Positions 1 through 8,303 of a stretch of DNA of 59,931 nucleotides are shown in pieces (the first letter of the stretch is position 1; each line of letters starts with the position of its first letter). The stretch lies in NCBI RefSeq assembly GCF_001996005.1, contig NZ_MUFB01000011.1, positions 49,835 through 109,765 of the forward strand, given 5' to 3'. The DNA is from Salinivibrio siamensis (lineage in GTDB: Bacteria > Pseudomonadota > Gammaproteobacteria > Enterobacterales > Vibrionaceae). The translations under genes and the position numbers were made by a program. The notes under the pieces are model-generated. The model searched no databases. It saw nothing but the letters and a program-made list of their open reading frames with translations, and had not been told where the DNA came from.

Positions 1-984
1 CCATCAAAAAACGAAATACTGACGGAAAGTGGTACGAATGAGCTAGAAATCATTGAGTTTCACTTAATCAAGCAACTTCCTGACGGCAGTACCAAAACCT
101 GCTATTACGGTATCAACGTTGCCAAGGTTCGCGAAGTTATCCAAGTTCCGGAAACCACTGACTATCCAAACGCCCAAGCGCACATGATTGGGGTGTTTTC
201 GTCACGCGACAAGCTAACGCCACTGATTGATCTCGCAGGCTGGTTAGGCGTCCCGACGCGTCCAGAGAAAGACAATAAGTTTGTGATTGTCACCGACTTT
301 AACAACATGACTAATGGGTTTTTGATTGACAGTATTAGTCGTATCCATCGTATTTCCTGGGAAGCGGTTGAGTCCCCAAGCCAATTTTTAGAAGCAGGCG
401 AGCAAGATTGTGTGGTCGCCGTTGTCCGCAAAGACAACAACCTGATTATGATCCTGGATTTTGAGAAAATCATTGCCGATATTAACCCTGAGTTGAGTAT
501 GGAAAAATACGATGTCACTCAGGACAGAAACGTCAACATTTCCGAATCCAGCGCGAAAAAACGCGAAGCAAAAACGATTTTAGTGGTGGACGATTCCGCC
601 TTCATCCGTAGCTTGATTGAGAACACGCTACGCTCAGCTGGCTTTAACATTATATCGGCCAAAGATGGTGGCGAGGCCTTTGACAAACTCACCGAATTCG
701 AACGCATTTCCAAAGAAGAAGGTGTGTCGATCAATGAGTTTGTGGATGCGATTGTGTCAGACGTAGAGATGCCACGAATGGACGGTATGCACTTAGTCAA
801 ACGCCTCAGAGAGATGGATACCTATAAAACCATGCCTATTATCATGTTCTCGTCGATCATGAGCGAAGATAACCGCGCTAAGGCTCTGCAATTGGGCGCC
901 AATGATACCATCACCAAACCCGAAATCGGTCGCATGGTTAGCCTGGCTGATACCTATGTATTTGGCGCACCACTTGATGATTAA
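1..984 (+). CDS. cheV: CheV chemotaxis coupling protein (5' end missing)
   Basis: Reading frame 1 is open from the first base, so the start lies left of the window. The visible 327 residues hold a CheW-like domain (the part with ...YGINVAKVREVI... to ...DFEKIIADI) followed by a receiver domain that starts at TILVVDDSAFIRS and carries the phosphoacceptor Asp in VSDVEMPRMDG. CheW-REC order defines CheV, which couples chemoreceptors to CheA and is thought to tune adaptation through receiver phosphorylation. It is the first of three cheV genes in this window and the only one not in the divergent pair near 39 kb. A convergent terminator follows. Confidence 0.93.
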   Translation, partial: PSKNEILTESGTNELEIIEFHLIKQLPDGSTKTCYYGINVAKVREVIQVPETTDYPNAQAHMIGVFSSRDKLTPLIDLAGWLGVPTRPEKDNKFVIVTDFNNMTNGFLIDSISRIHRISWEAVESPSQFLEAGEQDCVVAVVRKDNNLIMILDFEKIIADINPELSMEKYDVTQDRNVNISESSAKKREAKTILVVDDSAFIRSLIENTLRSAGFNIISAKDGGEAFDKLTEFERISKEEGVSINEFVDAIVSDVEMPRMDGMHLVKRLREMDTYKTMPIIMFSSIMSEDNRAKALQLGANDTITKPEIGRMVSLADTYVFGAPLDD

Positions 985-1013
985 TCAACGATAAAGGCCA
1001 ACATAGTGAACAA

Positions 1014-1050
1014 AACAAAGGCTGCACATTGGCAGCCTTTGTTCGTTTTA
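1014..1050. terminator. Bidirectional rho-independent terminator between cheV and the AGCS gene
   Basis: A 12-bp stem (1014-1025 with 1032-1043, AACAAAGGCTGC and its complement) around a six-base loop, with T-rich sequence on the right and, read on the other strand, on the left. It sits between two convergent genes and can serve both. Confidence 0.8.
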
Positions 1051-1094
1051 GCGTGACAACAAAGTTGTCAGTCAAGCCATTAACTATCGGCTCA

Positions 1095-2477
1095 TTAACT
1101 GTTGGTTACCTGTGAGCGGTGACTTTCACGGTAACGGTGACTGGCAAAATAACGTTTAGCAGCTTGGTTTACCTTAGGCGCCAACAGCAACGCGGAGACC
1201 ATGGTGGGCACTGCCATCAGCCCATACGCCCCAATGAGGAATAAGAACACCACATCCAGCGATAATACCGCTCCCAGCACCACAAGCGATAAGTATAGGT
1301 ACTTATAATACTGACCCGCCTGCTCGCCAAATAGATACACAAAGCATTTATAGCCGTAATACCAAAATGTAAATACCGTGGTGAAAGACAAAACTAACAC
1401 CTGTGCCGCCAATAACCACGCCCCTGGCGCGCCAAAGGCCGCTTTAAATGCCGCCATGGTCAGACTAACACCTTGCATGCCCTCGGCTTGATCAAGCACA
1501 CCGGTCACCAAGATCACTAGCGCAGTGCAACTACAGACAATTAAGGTATCAATGATAGGACCTAGGCTAGCGACCAATCCTTCTCGGACTGGCTCATTGG
1601 TTTTTGCCGCGCTGTGTGCCATGACCTCGGTGCCAATCCCGGCTTCATTAGAGAAAGCACCACGACTCACCCCCACAATAATCACACTGATCAGGCCACC
1701 GAACATCGCATCCGGTGAAAAAGCACTGGCGAAAATCGACTGAAACACGCCAGGCACGCGCTCGGCATTAAGTGCCAAAGCGGCGATCGCCATCACCATA
1801 TAGCTGCCCGCCATCAAAGGCACTAGCGCACCAGCAACATCAGCCACACGCTGCAAGCCACCCCAGATCACCATACCGACGAAGACCGCCAGTACAATGC
1901 CCAGTGCCCAAGAGAACGCACTACTCTCTAGCCAAGCGATCCCCGGAAATAGCTGAGTTTGCACCACGGCACCAAGCTGGTTAATTTGGAAAGACGGCAC
2001 AAATCCCATCAAGCCGGCAATGGCAAACATCACCGCTAACCATTTAAATTTTGGCCCTAAACCGTGCCGAACCGTATACATGGGGCCACCGTGGACATTG
2101 CCGTTCGCATCTTCGTGACGATACATGACCCCCAATGTACAGGTATAAAACTTGGTTGAGACTCCTAGTAATGCCGTTAACCACATCCAAAACACCGCAC
2201 CGGGTCCACCTGCGCTGAGCGCCAGTGCCACGCCGGCAATATTACCAAGGCCCAAAGTGCCGGAGAGAGCGGCGGCGAGCGCCTTGCGATGAGATAAATC
2301 ACCATGGCCACTGCCATCGTCCACCTTACCGGTTAACAGCTTGATACTGTGTGCCATATACCGAAACGGCGTGAGTTTGCCATAAAGGGTAAAGAAAACC
2401 CCGCCACCAACCAATAAGATCAGCATCGGCTTACCCCAGATAAACCCGACAAATGCGTTAATCCATTCTTCAATCAT
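1095..2477 (-). CDS. Alanine/glycine:cation symporter (AGCS family)
   Basis: A 460-residue polytopic inner-membrane protein of the AGCS family, which imports alanine or glycine with Na+ or H+. Family hallmarks are the stretch GTLGLGNIAGVALALSAGGP near residue 80, the GGPMYTVRHGLG loop, and SRGAFSNEAGIGTEVMAHSAA near residue 280; about ten hydrophobic segments fit the usual topology and length. I place the start at the second ATG (2477) because the AAAGGA ribosome-binding site lies at proper distance from it, while the first ATG (2486) abuts that site. The first ATG lies in a small hairpin (GCATC-loop-GATGC, 2483-2499). Substrate preference cannot be read from sequence. Confidence 0.9.
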   Translation of the reverse strand: MIEEWINAFVGFIWGKPMLILLVGGGVFFTLYGKLTPFRYMAHSIKLLTGKVDDGSGHGDLSHRKALAAALSGTLGLGNIAGVALALSAGGPGAVFWMWLTALLGVSTKFYTCTLGVMYRHEDANGNVHGGPMYTVRHGLGPKFKWLAVMFAIAGLMGFVPSFQINQLGAVVQTQLFPGIAWLESSAFSWALGIVLAVFVGMVIWGGLQRVADVAGALVPLMAGSYMVMAIAALALNAERVPGVFQSIFASAFSPDAMFGGLISVIIVGVSRGAFSNEAGIGTEVMAHSAAKTNEPVREGLVASLGPIIDTLIVCSCTALVILVTGVLDQAEGMQGVSLTMAAFKAAFGAPGAWLLAAQVLVLSFTTVFTFWYYGYKCFVYLFGEQAGQYYKYLYLSLVVLGAVLSLDVVFLFLIGAYGLMAVPTMVSALLLAPKVNQAAKRYFASHRYRESHRSQVTNS

Positions 2478-2882
2478 GTTTTGCATCCTTTCTTGATGCT
2501 TGGCTAATTACTTTGCTTACTAGACCACTGTCTAGCCGATGCACGCCAACCAACAAAATAATTAGACCATAAAGCAATAAAACCATTCTGGCGTGACTAA
2601 AAACCCATTCAAACTAAGTCCAAACACGCTTTCAGGCGATAGAAACTCCGTTCATACGTGATGTTGATCTCATAAAAACCAGACGTTATTGAATAACTAA
2701 CAATACAATTTGATTTGAACACAAAGTAGAGTGCATCGCCTTCGTCGCTATCAGAGCGCTCGATATTTAACCTTACTTTTATCCGGTGTTTTGCGTCAGT
2801 AGCATTCGCTATACTCCGCGCTCACGTATACATACACCACCCATGCACTGGATTTACGCTCCAGCCAGCAAGAGGAAACAAC
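2478..2882. other. Divergent intergenic region, AGCS symporter / trhO
   Basis: About 400 bases with no gene that I can support. It holds a 16-bp inverted repeat at 2520-2535 (CTAGAC-CACT-GTCTAG) in the symporter leader, and a TATACT hexamer at 2810-2815 that is a plausible -10 for trhO. I looked for a glycine riboswitch, which precedes some AGCS genes, and did not recognise one. Confidence 0.5.
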
Positions 2883-3863
2883 ATGTCTAAATATGTCATT
2901 TGTGCCTTATATAAATTTGTCACACTCGACGACTACCAGTCTTTGCAAGCACCATTGCTTGAAGTAATGGAAGCCAACCAAATAGGCGGCACGCTCCTTC
3001 TCGCCCAGGAAGGCATAAATGGCACAGTAGCAGCGACAAGAGAAAATATGGATGCGCTGTTTGCGTGGTTTAGAAATGACCCACGCCTAGCGGATATTGA
3101 CTATAAAGAGTCGTTCGAAGACAGCCAGCCATTTAGTCGCACCAAGGTAAAACTCAAAAAAGAAATTGTGACCATGGGGGTTGAAGGCATCGATCCGCGC
3201 CAAAGCGTGGGCACTTATGTCAAACCAACAGAGTGGAATCAATTAATCAGCGATCCAGATGTGTTAGTGATCGATACGCGTAATGATTACGAAATCGAGA
3301 TTGGTACCTTTGAACGAGCCGTTAATCCGCATACAGATAGCTTCCGTGAATTCCCAGACTATGTTGAACAGCAGCTTGACCCTAGCACGCACAAAAAAGT
3401 CGCCATGTTTTGTACCGGCGGGATCCGCTGTGAAAAATCGACCGCTTTTTTGAAAGAAAAAGGCTTTGATGAGGTGTATCACCTAGAAGGCGGGATCCTT
3501 AAGTACCTCGAAGAAGTGCCTGAGAGTGAAAGCTTGTGGAACGGAGAGTGTTATGTCTTCGACAGCCGTGTTGCCGTTAATCACGATTTGGAGCGAGGGT
3601 CTTACGCAATGTGTAATGCCTGTCGCCTTCCCATCACGCAAGCGGACATGGAAAGCGAACACTATGAGCAAGGCGTCTCTTGCCCTAAATGCATCGACAA
3701 ACACACCGACGCCCAAAAGGCAGCGTTTCGAGAGCGAGAGTACCAAGTCCGTCTTGCACGAGAACGCGGTGAACAGCACGTCGGCGGTGAGGCGAGAAAG
3801 ATCATTGAACAACGTCGCGCAATGAAAAAATTCCGGCGCCAACATCAAAATCAAGATAAATAA
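2883..3863 (+). CDS. trhO: tRNA uridine(34) hydroxylase (TrhO/YceA)
   Basis: A 326-residue cytoplasmic enzyme of the TrhO (YceA) family, which hydroxylates U34 of certain tRNAs in an oxygen-dependent route to 5-methoxyuridine or 5-carboxymethoxyuridine. The N-terminal part has the family motif [13 protein letters not shown] (residues 38-50). A rhodanese domain (about 115-215) carries the catalytic Cys177 in [11 protein letters not shown], with a second Cys183. The C-terminus has paired cysteines (CNAC and CPKC) that look metal-binding, then a basic tail. Length is near the E. coli protein's. Ribosome-binding site AGAGGAAACA precedes the ATG. Transcribed alone, with its own terminator. Confidence 0.94.
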   Translation: MSKYVICALYKFVTLDDYQSLQAPLLEVMEANQIGGTLLLAQEGINGTVAATRENMDALFAWFRNDPRLADIDYKESFEDSQPFSRTKVKLKKEIVTMGVEGIDPRQSVGTYVKPTEWNQLISDPDVLVIDTRNDYEIEIGTFERAVNPHTDSFREFPDYVEQQLDPSTHKKVAMFCTGGIRCEKSTAFLKEKGFDEVYHLEGGILKYLEEVPESESLWNGECYVFDSRVAVNHDLERGSYAMCNACRLPITQADMESEHYEQGVSCPKCIDKHTDAQKAAFREREYQVRLARERGEQHVGGEARKIIEQRRAMKKFRRQHQNQDK

Positions 3864-3869
3864 TAATAC

Positions 3870-3900
3870 AAAAACGGCACGCTAGACGTGCCGTTTTTTA
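3870..3900 (+). terminator. Rho-independent terminator after trhO
   Basis: Stem 3871-3881 with 3887-3897 (AAAACGGCACG and complement), five-base loop CTAGA, ending in a run of six T. Confidence 0.88.
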
Positions 3901-3984
3901 TGATATTGGGCAGGGCTAACGTATAGTAAAAGCTGGATTGTTTTACCGATGGCGTCTGTGCTGAATAAAAAGGAGTGAATAAGC

Positions 3985-5637
3985 GTGTTTATAGGTCCCT
4001 TTTATAGCTTGGTCGCCGCGTGTTTATTCACGATCAGCTGGTGGATACCTAACGTCCTTCTTACCTTGCTTTTGTCATGGTGTGCGGCAGCATTTTTCGC
4101 CGTTAGTATCGCTTATTGGCGCAATCAGCCTCGCCTTTTTCGCAAACGCCAGTCCGGGCAGTTGCCTCGCATCAGCCAGTGGGTGTTTGCGCCATTTTTC
4201 ACCTTTACCCACCTGTACAATCGTTGGGCAAGAAAACGCGATGTTGCACCGCCCGTCCAGCAAGTCGCCCCTGGGCTCTATGTCGGTGCTCGTCTGACCT
4301 ACAAAGACATCCCCGATCTGCAAGCGCAAGGTATTGATGGAATATTAGATGTTACCGCTGAATTCGAGAGCGTCGACCGTTTCACACAATCACAGGCTGT
4401 CGCCTATCTCTCGGTGCCCGTATTGGATCATGCCTATCCCTCGCGTAGCCAACTGATGCGCGCGTTACAATGGCTGCATCAACAGCGACAAGCCGGACAC
4501 AAGGTGGTGGTGCATTGTGCACTAGGACGCGGACGGTCCGTGATGGTTGTTGCCGCCTATCTTTGGGCACTTTCTCCCCACCATTCGCTCGAGGATGTGC
4601 TTGGTGACATCAAAATGGTACGCCCCAAAGCACACTTGAATCAGCGCCAGCGCCGCGCTTTAGTGCGTTTTCAGCAAAGCGGTGCGTTGCGGTTGGCGCG
4701 TCCCATTGCCTGGATCATTGCTAACCCTGCTGCAGGTGGAAAGAAATGGCGTAAGCACCGCGACTATATTCAGGCCTATTTAGGTGACGGGTATCGGTTA
4801 GTCGTCCATCAGACACGCCATAATCGTCGTAGTTATCAACTCGCTTGCCGCGCTGTGTCACAACAGGCTGATGTGGTGATCGCCGCCGGTGGGGACGGCA
4901 CTGTGAACGCCGTTGCGCGAGCACTGATTAACACCGCAATCCCTTTAGGCGTATTACCGCTTGGCACCGCAAACGCCTTATGCCATGCATTGTGGGGGAT
5001 AAAGACCAAATTTTTAAATATTGATGCCGCTTGCGATGTCATTTTAGATGGGACGCCACGAACCATCGACACCGCACGCTGTAACGGCAAAGTGGCGTTG
5101 TTAGTCGTGGGCGTTGGCTTTGAACAACAAATGATTCGCCACGCCGCTCGGGAGCAGAAAAATCAATTAGGCCAGTGGGCGTATTTGCAGGGTCTACTCG
5201 GGGCTGCCAGTCAAAATCAAGCCATCGATCTCACCGTTCAATTCGATCACCAAGCGCCTCAGTTGATCCGCACAACCAGTATGGTGGTCGCCAATGCCGC
5301 ACCAATGACAACCTTATTAGCCCAAGGGCAAGGCCAACCAAATTATGCCGACGGCAAACTCGATGTCACTTGGCTCACCGCGAGTTCTACCAAAACAGAT
5401 ACCGCGTTGTCCCTCATGGAATTAGCATTCGCGAGTCTGTTTGAAACACGATTAGGCCGCTTTACTCACTATCAACAAGTCACACGCGTCTCGATACGTG
5501 CTACATCAGTCATTGACTATGTCATTGACGGCGAGCTTTATCGCGACCGAAAACTAACGATTGACGCGCAGCCTCAATCACTCGCGATCCTGTCTCCGCC
5601 TCTTCCTGATACCGCTCAATCAGACGATAATGCATGA
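3985..5637 (+). CDS. Membrane-anchored dual-specificity phosphatase / diacylglycerol kinase fusion
   Basis: A 550-residue fusion. Residues about 5-47 form two hydrophobic segments. Residues about 95-230 are a dual-specificity (cysteine) phosphatase with the canonical HCxxGxxRS loop, HCALGRGRS, starting at His177 with Cys178 the nucleophile. From about 243 to the end is a diacylglycerol/sphingosine-type lipid kinase domain: IANPAAGGKK, the nucleotide loop GGDGT (302-306), LPLGTANAL and a C-terminal DGE. Such phosphatases in bacteria and mitochondria can act on phosphatidylglycerophosphate or phosphoinositides, so lipid substrates for both halves are likely but inferred. Start is GTG with AAGGAG nine bases upstream. 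Its last 22 bases overlap the convergent sigma-54 regulator gene. Confidence 0.88.
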   Translation: MFIGPFYSLVAACLFTISWWIPNVLLTLLLSWCAAAFFAVSIAYWRNQPRLFRKRQSGQLPRISQWVFAPFFTFTHLYNRWARKRDVAPPVQQVAPGLYVGARLTYKDIPDLQAQGIDGILDVTAEFESVDRFTQSQAVAYLSVPVLDHAYPSRSQLMRALQWLHQQRQAGHKVVVHCALGRGRSVMVVAAYLWALSPHHSLEDVLGDIKMVRPKAHLNQRQRRALVRFQQSGALRLARPIAWIIANPAAGGKKWRKHRDYIQAYLGDGYRLVVHQTRHNRRSYQLACRAVSQQADVVIAAGGDGTVNAVARALINTAIPLGVLPLGTANALCHALWGIKTKFLNIDAACDVILDGTPRTIDTARCNGKVALLVVGVGFEQQMIRHAAREQKNQLGQWAYLQGLLGAASQNQAIDLTVQFDHQAPQLIRTTSMVVANAAPMTTLLAQGQGQPNYADGKLDVTWLTASSTKTDTALSLMELAFASLFETRLGRFTHYQQVTRVSIRATSVIDYVIDGELYRDRKLTIDAQPQSLAILSPPLPDTAQSDDNA

Positions 5638-7016
5638 TATTGCTGGAGTTTGTTGTATAAGGTTTTAGGGCTGATCCCAAGCGCCTTAGCCGTACGCTGA
5701 CGGTTTCCTTGACAGCGCGCGAGTGTTTGTAAAATCGCTGCTTTTTCGAGTTCATCAAGTCTGATTCCCTCTGGCAGCGAAAGCGCCTCAACCGCTGTTG
5801 ACGGATCATCAGCCATCACGTTAGTGGGTAGGTCCGTGACTTCAATGCACCCATTACTCAATAGAAAGCCATGCTCAATAGCATGTTTGAGTTCACGTAC
5901 ATTCCCTGGCCAGTGGTAGTGCTGGACGTGCTCGAGCGCGTTATCGCTAATGCTCACGGTTGTCTGATGATTAAAATTCAATTCAGCGAGGAAATGCGTG
6001 GTCAGTGCATGAATGTCATCTCCTCGCTCCCTTAATGGCGGAACCGTCACCACAAATTGTGCCAAGCGATAATAAATATCCTCACGCAGCTTACCTTGCT
6101 GAATCGCCTCTTGCGCGTCGCGATTGGTGGCGGCCAAAAGACGCACATTCGCTTTTTGATTGCGTGTCGAACCAACTGGGCGGTATTCCCCTGACTCCAG
6201 CACCCTCAATAATTTCACTTGCAGCGACTGGGGCATTTCCGTTATTTCATCGAGAAACACCGTTCCCCCTTCGGCTTGGTAAAAAATCCCTTGGTGATCT
6301 TGATGCGCGCCAGTGAACGCCCCTTTGACATGACCAAACAACTCACTTTCGATCAGTTCTGGGCTCAGCGCCCCACAGTTGACCGCCATAAAAGGGGCAT
6401 CCCCCCCTTGGCTTCGCCTCTCCATCCCGCCTATGTCAGTCGGTCGACCCAAGCCATGGAGTGTTTTTGCGACATGCTCCTTGCCCACCCCACTCTCACC
6501 GATGATAAACACATTCGCTTGCGTTGGACCTAGTCGTTGAAGCTGGCGATACAGGGCCAGCATCGGGCTTGATGAGCCCAATAAATAGCCGTATTGATCT
6601 GCCTGGCTAGTAATAACGGGGGTACCCTGTAATTGCCCACGATCCTCACCGCGCATCTGATCAATTACGAGATGCTGGAAGGCCTGCTTATCGGTAGGAC
6701 GACGCAATACCGTCGCAGCCATGTCTTGGGCGTGGTGATTCCAAGCAGGAAAGGGCGCGCCATCAGTCAATAACACCCATTGCGTGTGGGTGACACGCGT
6801 CATGATGGCGAGCAGCTCATCGATATCGCCATCCTTGGTGTCAACATCTATTACGACCCAGCCGGGGTCATCAACCTGACACGCTTCTAACAGTGCGGCT
6901 AACGTATCAAACCACACCACGTTCGTCGCTCGCGCGTTAAGCGCCACCTTTAGCATCTGACGCAAAGAGGCATCTGACGACTGAGGTAAATAGGCGAACA
7001 AGCAAGACATATACAT
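5616..7016 (-). CDS. Sigma-54-dependent transcriptional activator, VpsR-like layout
   Basis: 466 residues in three parts. Residues 1-120 resemble a receiver fold but lack the N-terminal acidic pair of a working receiver, although Asp57 sits near the usual phosphoacceptor place. Residues 145-375 are an AAA+ domain with Walker A GESGVGKE (173-180), the sigma-54 contact loop GAFTGA (232-237), and Walker B TVFLDEI (252-258). The end (about 420-460) is a Fis-type helix-turn-helix. The overall plan matches VpsR, the biofilm regulator of Vibrio, but VpsR has lost GAFTGA and this protein keeps it, so it should activate true -24/-12 promoters. A short extra loop (about 190-205) follows Walker A. A sigma-54 promoter lies just across the divergent intergenic region. 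Confidence 0.9.
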   Translation of the reverse strand: MYMSCLFAYLPQSSDASLRQMLKVALNARATNVVWFDTLAALLEACQVDDPGWVVIDVDTKDGDIDELLAIMTRVTHTQWVLLTDGAPFPAWNHHAQDMAATVLRRPTDKQAFQHLVIDQMRGEDRGQLQGTPVITSQADQYGYLLGSSSPMLALYRQLQRLGPTQANVFIIGESGVGKEHVAKTLHGLGRPTDIGGMERRSQGGDAPFMAVNCGALSPELIESELFGHVKGAFTGAHQDHQGIFYQAEGGTVFLDEITEMPQSLQVKLLRVLESGEYRPVGSTRNQKANVRLLAATNRDAQEAIQQGKLREDIYYRLAQFVVTVPPLRERGDDIHALTTHFLAELNFNHQTTVSISDNALEHVQHYHWPGNVRELKHAIEHGFLLSNGCIEVTDLPTNVMADDPSTAVEALSLPEGIRLDELEKAAILQTLARCQGNRQRTAKALGISPKTLYNKLQQYHALSSD

Positions 7017-7091
7017 CGCATTCCTTCCAAGCGTTTTCTTGTCCTAGACTGCCATATCCAACCCCAGCTATTAAGTAATAATTGCCAACAC

Positions 7092-7154
7092 TTAGGAAAA
7101 AATTACCTAAAAAGCAAAACCATCAAATCATCAACCAATAGATAAGTTGTTGAT
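7092..7154. promoter_or_regulatory. Candidate upstream activator sites for the sigma-54 promoter
   Basis: Two inverted repeats lie upstream of the -24/-12 element: TTAGG/CCTAA (7092-7096 and 7106-7110, nine-base spacer) and ATCAAC/GTTGAT (7130-7135 and 7149-7154, 13-base spacer). Enhancer-binding activators bind dyads in this position. That the neighbouring regulator binds them is inference; the arms are short. Confidence 0.4.
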
Positions 7155-7172
7155 ATTTAGATTCTTTTAAAA

Positions 7173-7189
7173 TTGGCATGGATTTCGCT
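7173..7189 (+). promoter_or_regulatory. Sigma-54 (-24/-12) promoter for the BON-domain gene
   Basis: The sequence TTGGCATGGATTTCGCT matches the sigma-54 consensus TTGGCACGnnnnTTGCW at all but two defined positions, and keeps GG (7175-7176) and GC (7187-7188) exactly ten bases apart. Transcription would begin near 7200, about 45 bases before the chosen ATG. Position and a divergent sigma-54 activator strengthen the call. Confidence 0.78.
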
Positions 7190-7246
7190 GTTGGGAATCT
7201 AGCAGCGCCACAACGTTGCTCACACTCATTGAAAAAGGAGGATTTA

Positions 7247-7825
7247 ATGAAGACGACTCCGCAAGGTCGATTTCATCCTTTATTTGTATCATTAGGGTTA
7301 GCGCTTGCGCTTGGCGCTTCTTCTGTCTCTGCGGCGAGCAGCGCCAATGACTGGCAAGATGAAGCCAAAGACGCTTGGATTGATGGCAAAGCCGAGTCCA
7401 TGCTGATGGTGAACACTAACCTCAATAACTTTGATATCAACACAGATGTTGAGCAAGGCGTGGTCATTCTAACCGGGAAAGTCGATACCGAGCTTGATAA
7501 AAGCTTGGCCAGTGGCTTAGTTCGTCAGATTGATGGCGTGAGTGAGATAAAAAACGAGCTCACTGTGTCGCAACCTGCGAGCCAGTCAGCCGACCTAGGC
7601 CAAGCCGTCGTTGACACCAAAGTCAGCGCGGCGCTTAAAACAAGCTTGTTGCTGAATCCCGATATTAGTGGAACCAATATTGATGTATCCGTTAACGATG
7701 GCGTCGCAACCCTATCAGGCGAAGTGAAAAGTGATGCCGCGCGCGATCTTGCCGTATTAATGGCAGAGAACGCGCAGGACGTTGAACGAGTCATTGATGA
7801 ACTCGACGTCGAAGGCAATGCCTAA
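7247..7825 (+). CDS. Periplasmic BON-domain protein
   Basis: A 192-residue secreted protein. The start is set by AAAGGAGG seven bases upstream of ATG 7247; a longer frame begins at 7178 but would overlap the sigma-54 promoter. Residues 1-28 form a signal peptide ending ...SSVSA. Two BON repeats follow, about 40-110 (VNTNLNNFDINTDVEQGVVILTG-type) and 115-190 (ALKTSLLLNPDISGTNIDVSV-type), each with the hydrophobic-Gly pattern of OsmY. BON proteins act at the envelope, binding lipid or protein partners under osmotic or envelope stress. Likely first gene of a two-gene unit with the coiled-coil gene downstream. Confidence 0.88.
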   Translation: MKTTPQGRFHPLFVSLGLALALGASSVSAASSANDWQDEAKDAWIDGKAESMLMVNTNLNNFDINTDVEQGVVILTGKVDTELDKSLASGLVRQIDGVSEIKNELTVSQPASQSADLGQAVVDTKVSAALKTSLLLNPDISGTNIDVSVNDGVATLSGEVKSDAARDLAVLMAENAQDVERVIDELDVEGNA

Positions 7826-7834
7826 ATAATAAGG

Positions 7835-7860
7835 CGTTTCGCCACTGCGTTTCGCCACTG
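7835..7860. repeat. Perfect tandem 13-bp duplication
   Basis: CGTTTCGCCACTG occurs twice head to tail (7835-7847, 7848-7860) in the gap between the BON and coiled-coil genes. It looks like a recent slippage or duplication; no function is evident. Confidence 0.85.
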
Positions 7861-7906
7861 ATTAATCGCCTGTACGTAGACTTAGGCCCTTTTAACAGGA
7901 GGTATT

Positions 7907-8188
7907 ATGCAACGCCAAGAGATGATAGATAAGTTACATAATCGCTTGCAAGACTGGAATCAAGAAATTGATAAACTCGAAGAAAAAGCGAATGTTGCTT
8001 CGGCAAATGCAAAAGCAGAGTACCGAGAGTCAATTGAGCATTTGCGCGCAAGAAAAGAGCAAGCGAAAACACGCATTAATGAGCTGCAGCATGCCAGTGA
8101 CGATGCGTGGGACGACATTAAACAAGGCGCCGAACAGGCACTGACGTCTCTCAAAGATGCCTACGACTCAGCTAAACAAAAATTCTAG
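7907..8188 (+). CDS. Small coiled-coil protein of the stress-response type
   Basis: A 93-residue, highly charged protein with no signal peptide. Almost the whole length is predicted helix with heptad spacing (IDKLHNRLQDWNQEIDKLEEKA, then ESIEHLRARKEQAKTRINELQ). Similar short coiled-coil proteins are found beside BON/OsmY-like genes and are annotated as stress-response proteins. An excellent AGGAGG lies before the ATG, 81 bases after the BON gene and with no terminator between, so it is probably in the same sigma-54 transcript. No enzymatic function is suggested. Confidence 0.75.
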   Translation: MQRQEMIDKLHNRLQDWNQEIDKLEEKANVASANAKAEYRESIEHLRARKEQAKTRINELQHASDDAWDDIKQGAEQALTSLKDAYDSAKQKF

Positions 8189-8228
8189 CGAATACGATAG
8201 GATTGAGACAATTCGCTCCAAAATCTTT

Positions 8229-8256
8229 GCCGCTCTCATCGGAGCGGCTTTTTTTT
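8229..8256 (+). terminator. Rho-independent terminator after the coiled-coil gene
   Basis: Stem GCCGCTC (8229-8235) with GAGCGGC (8242-8248), loop TCATCG, then eight T. Confidence 0.9.
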
Positions 8257-8303
8257 GCCTCTATGTTAAGGTAATAGCTCTATTTTACTGAAAAGGAGGG
8301 ATT

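Noticed and set aside
2478-2882. Glycine riboswitch before the AGCS symporter
   Set aside because: I searched the leader for the conserved glycine aptamer cores and did not see them.
5616-7016. Calling the regulator VpsR
   Set aside because: Layout is alike, but the GAFTGA loop is intact and sequence identity cannot be measured here, so I kept a general name.
7178-7246. Longer N-terminus for the BON protein
   Set aside because: It would start inside the sigma-54 promoter; the strong AAAGGAGG and signal peptide define the start at 7247.
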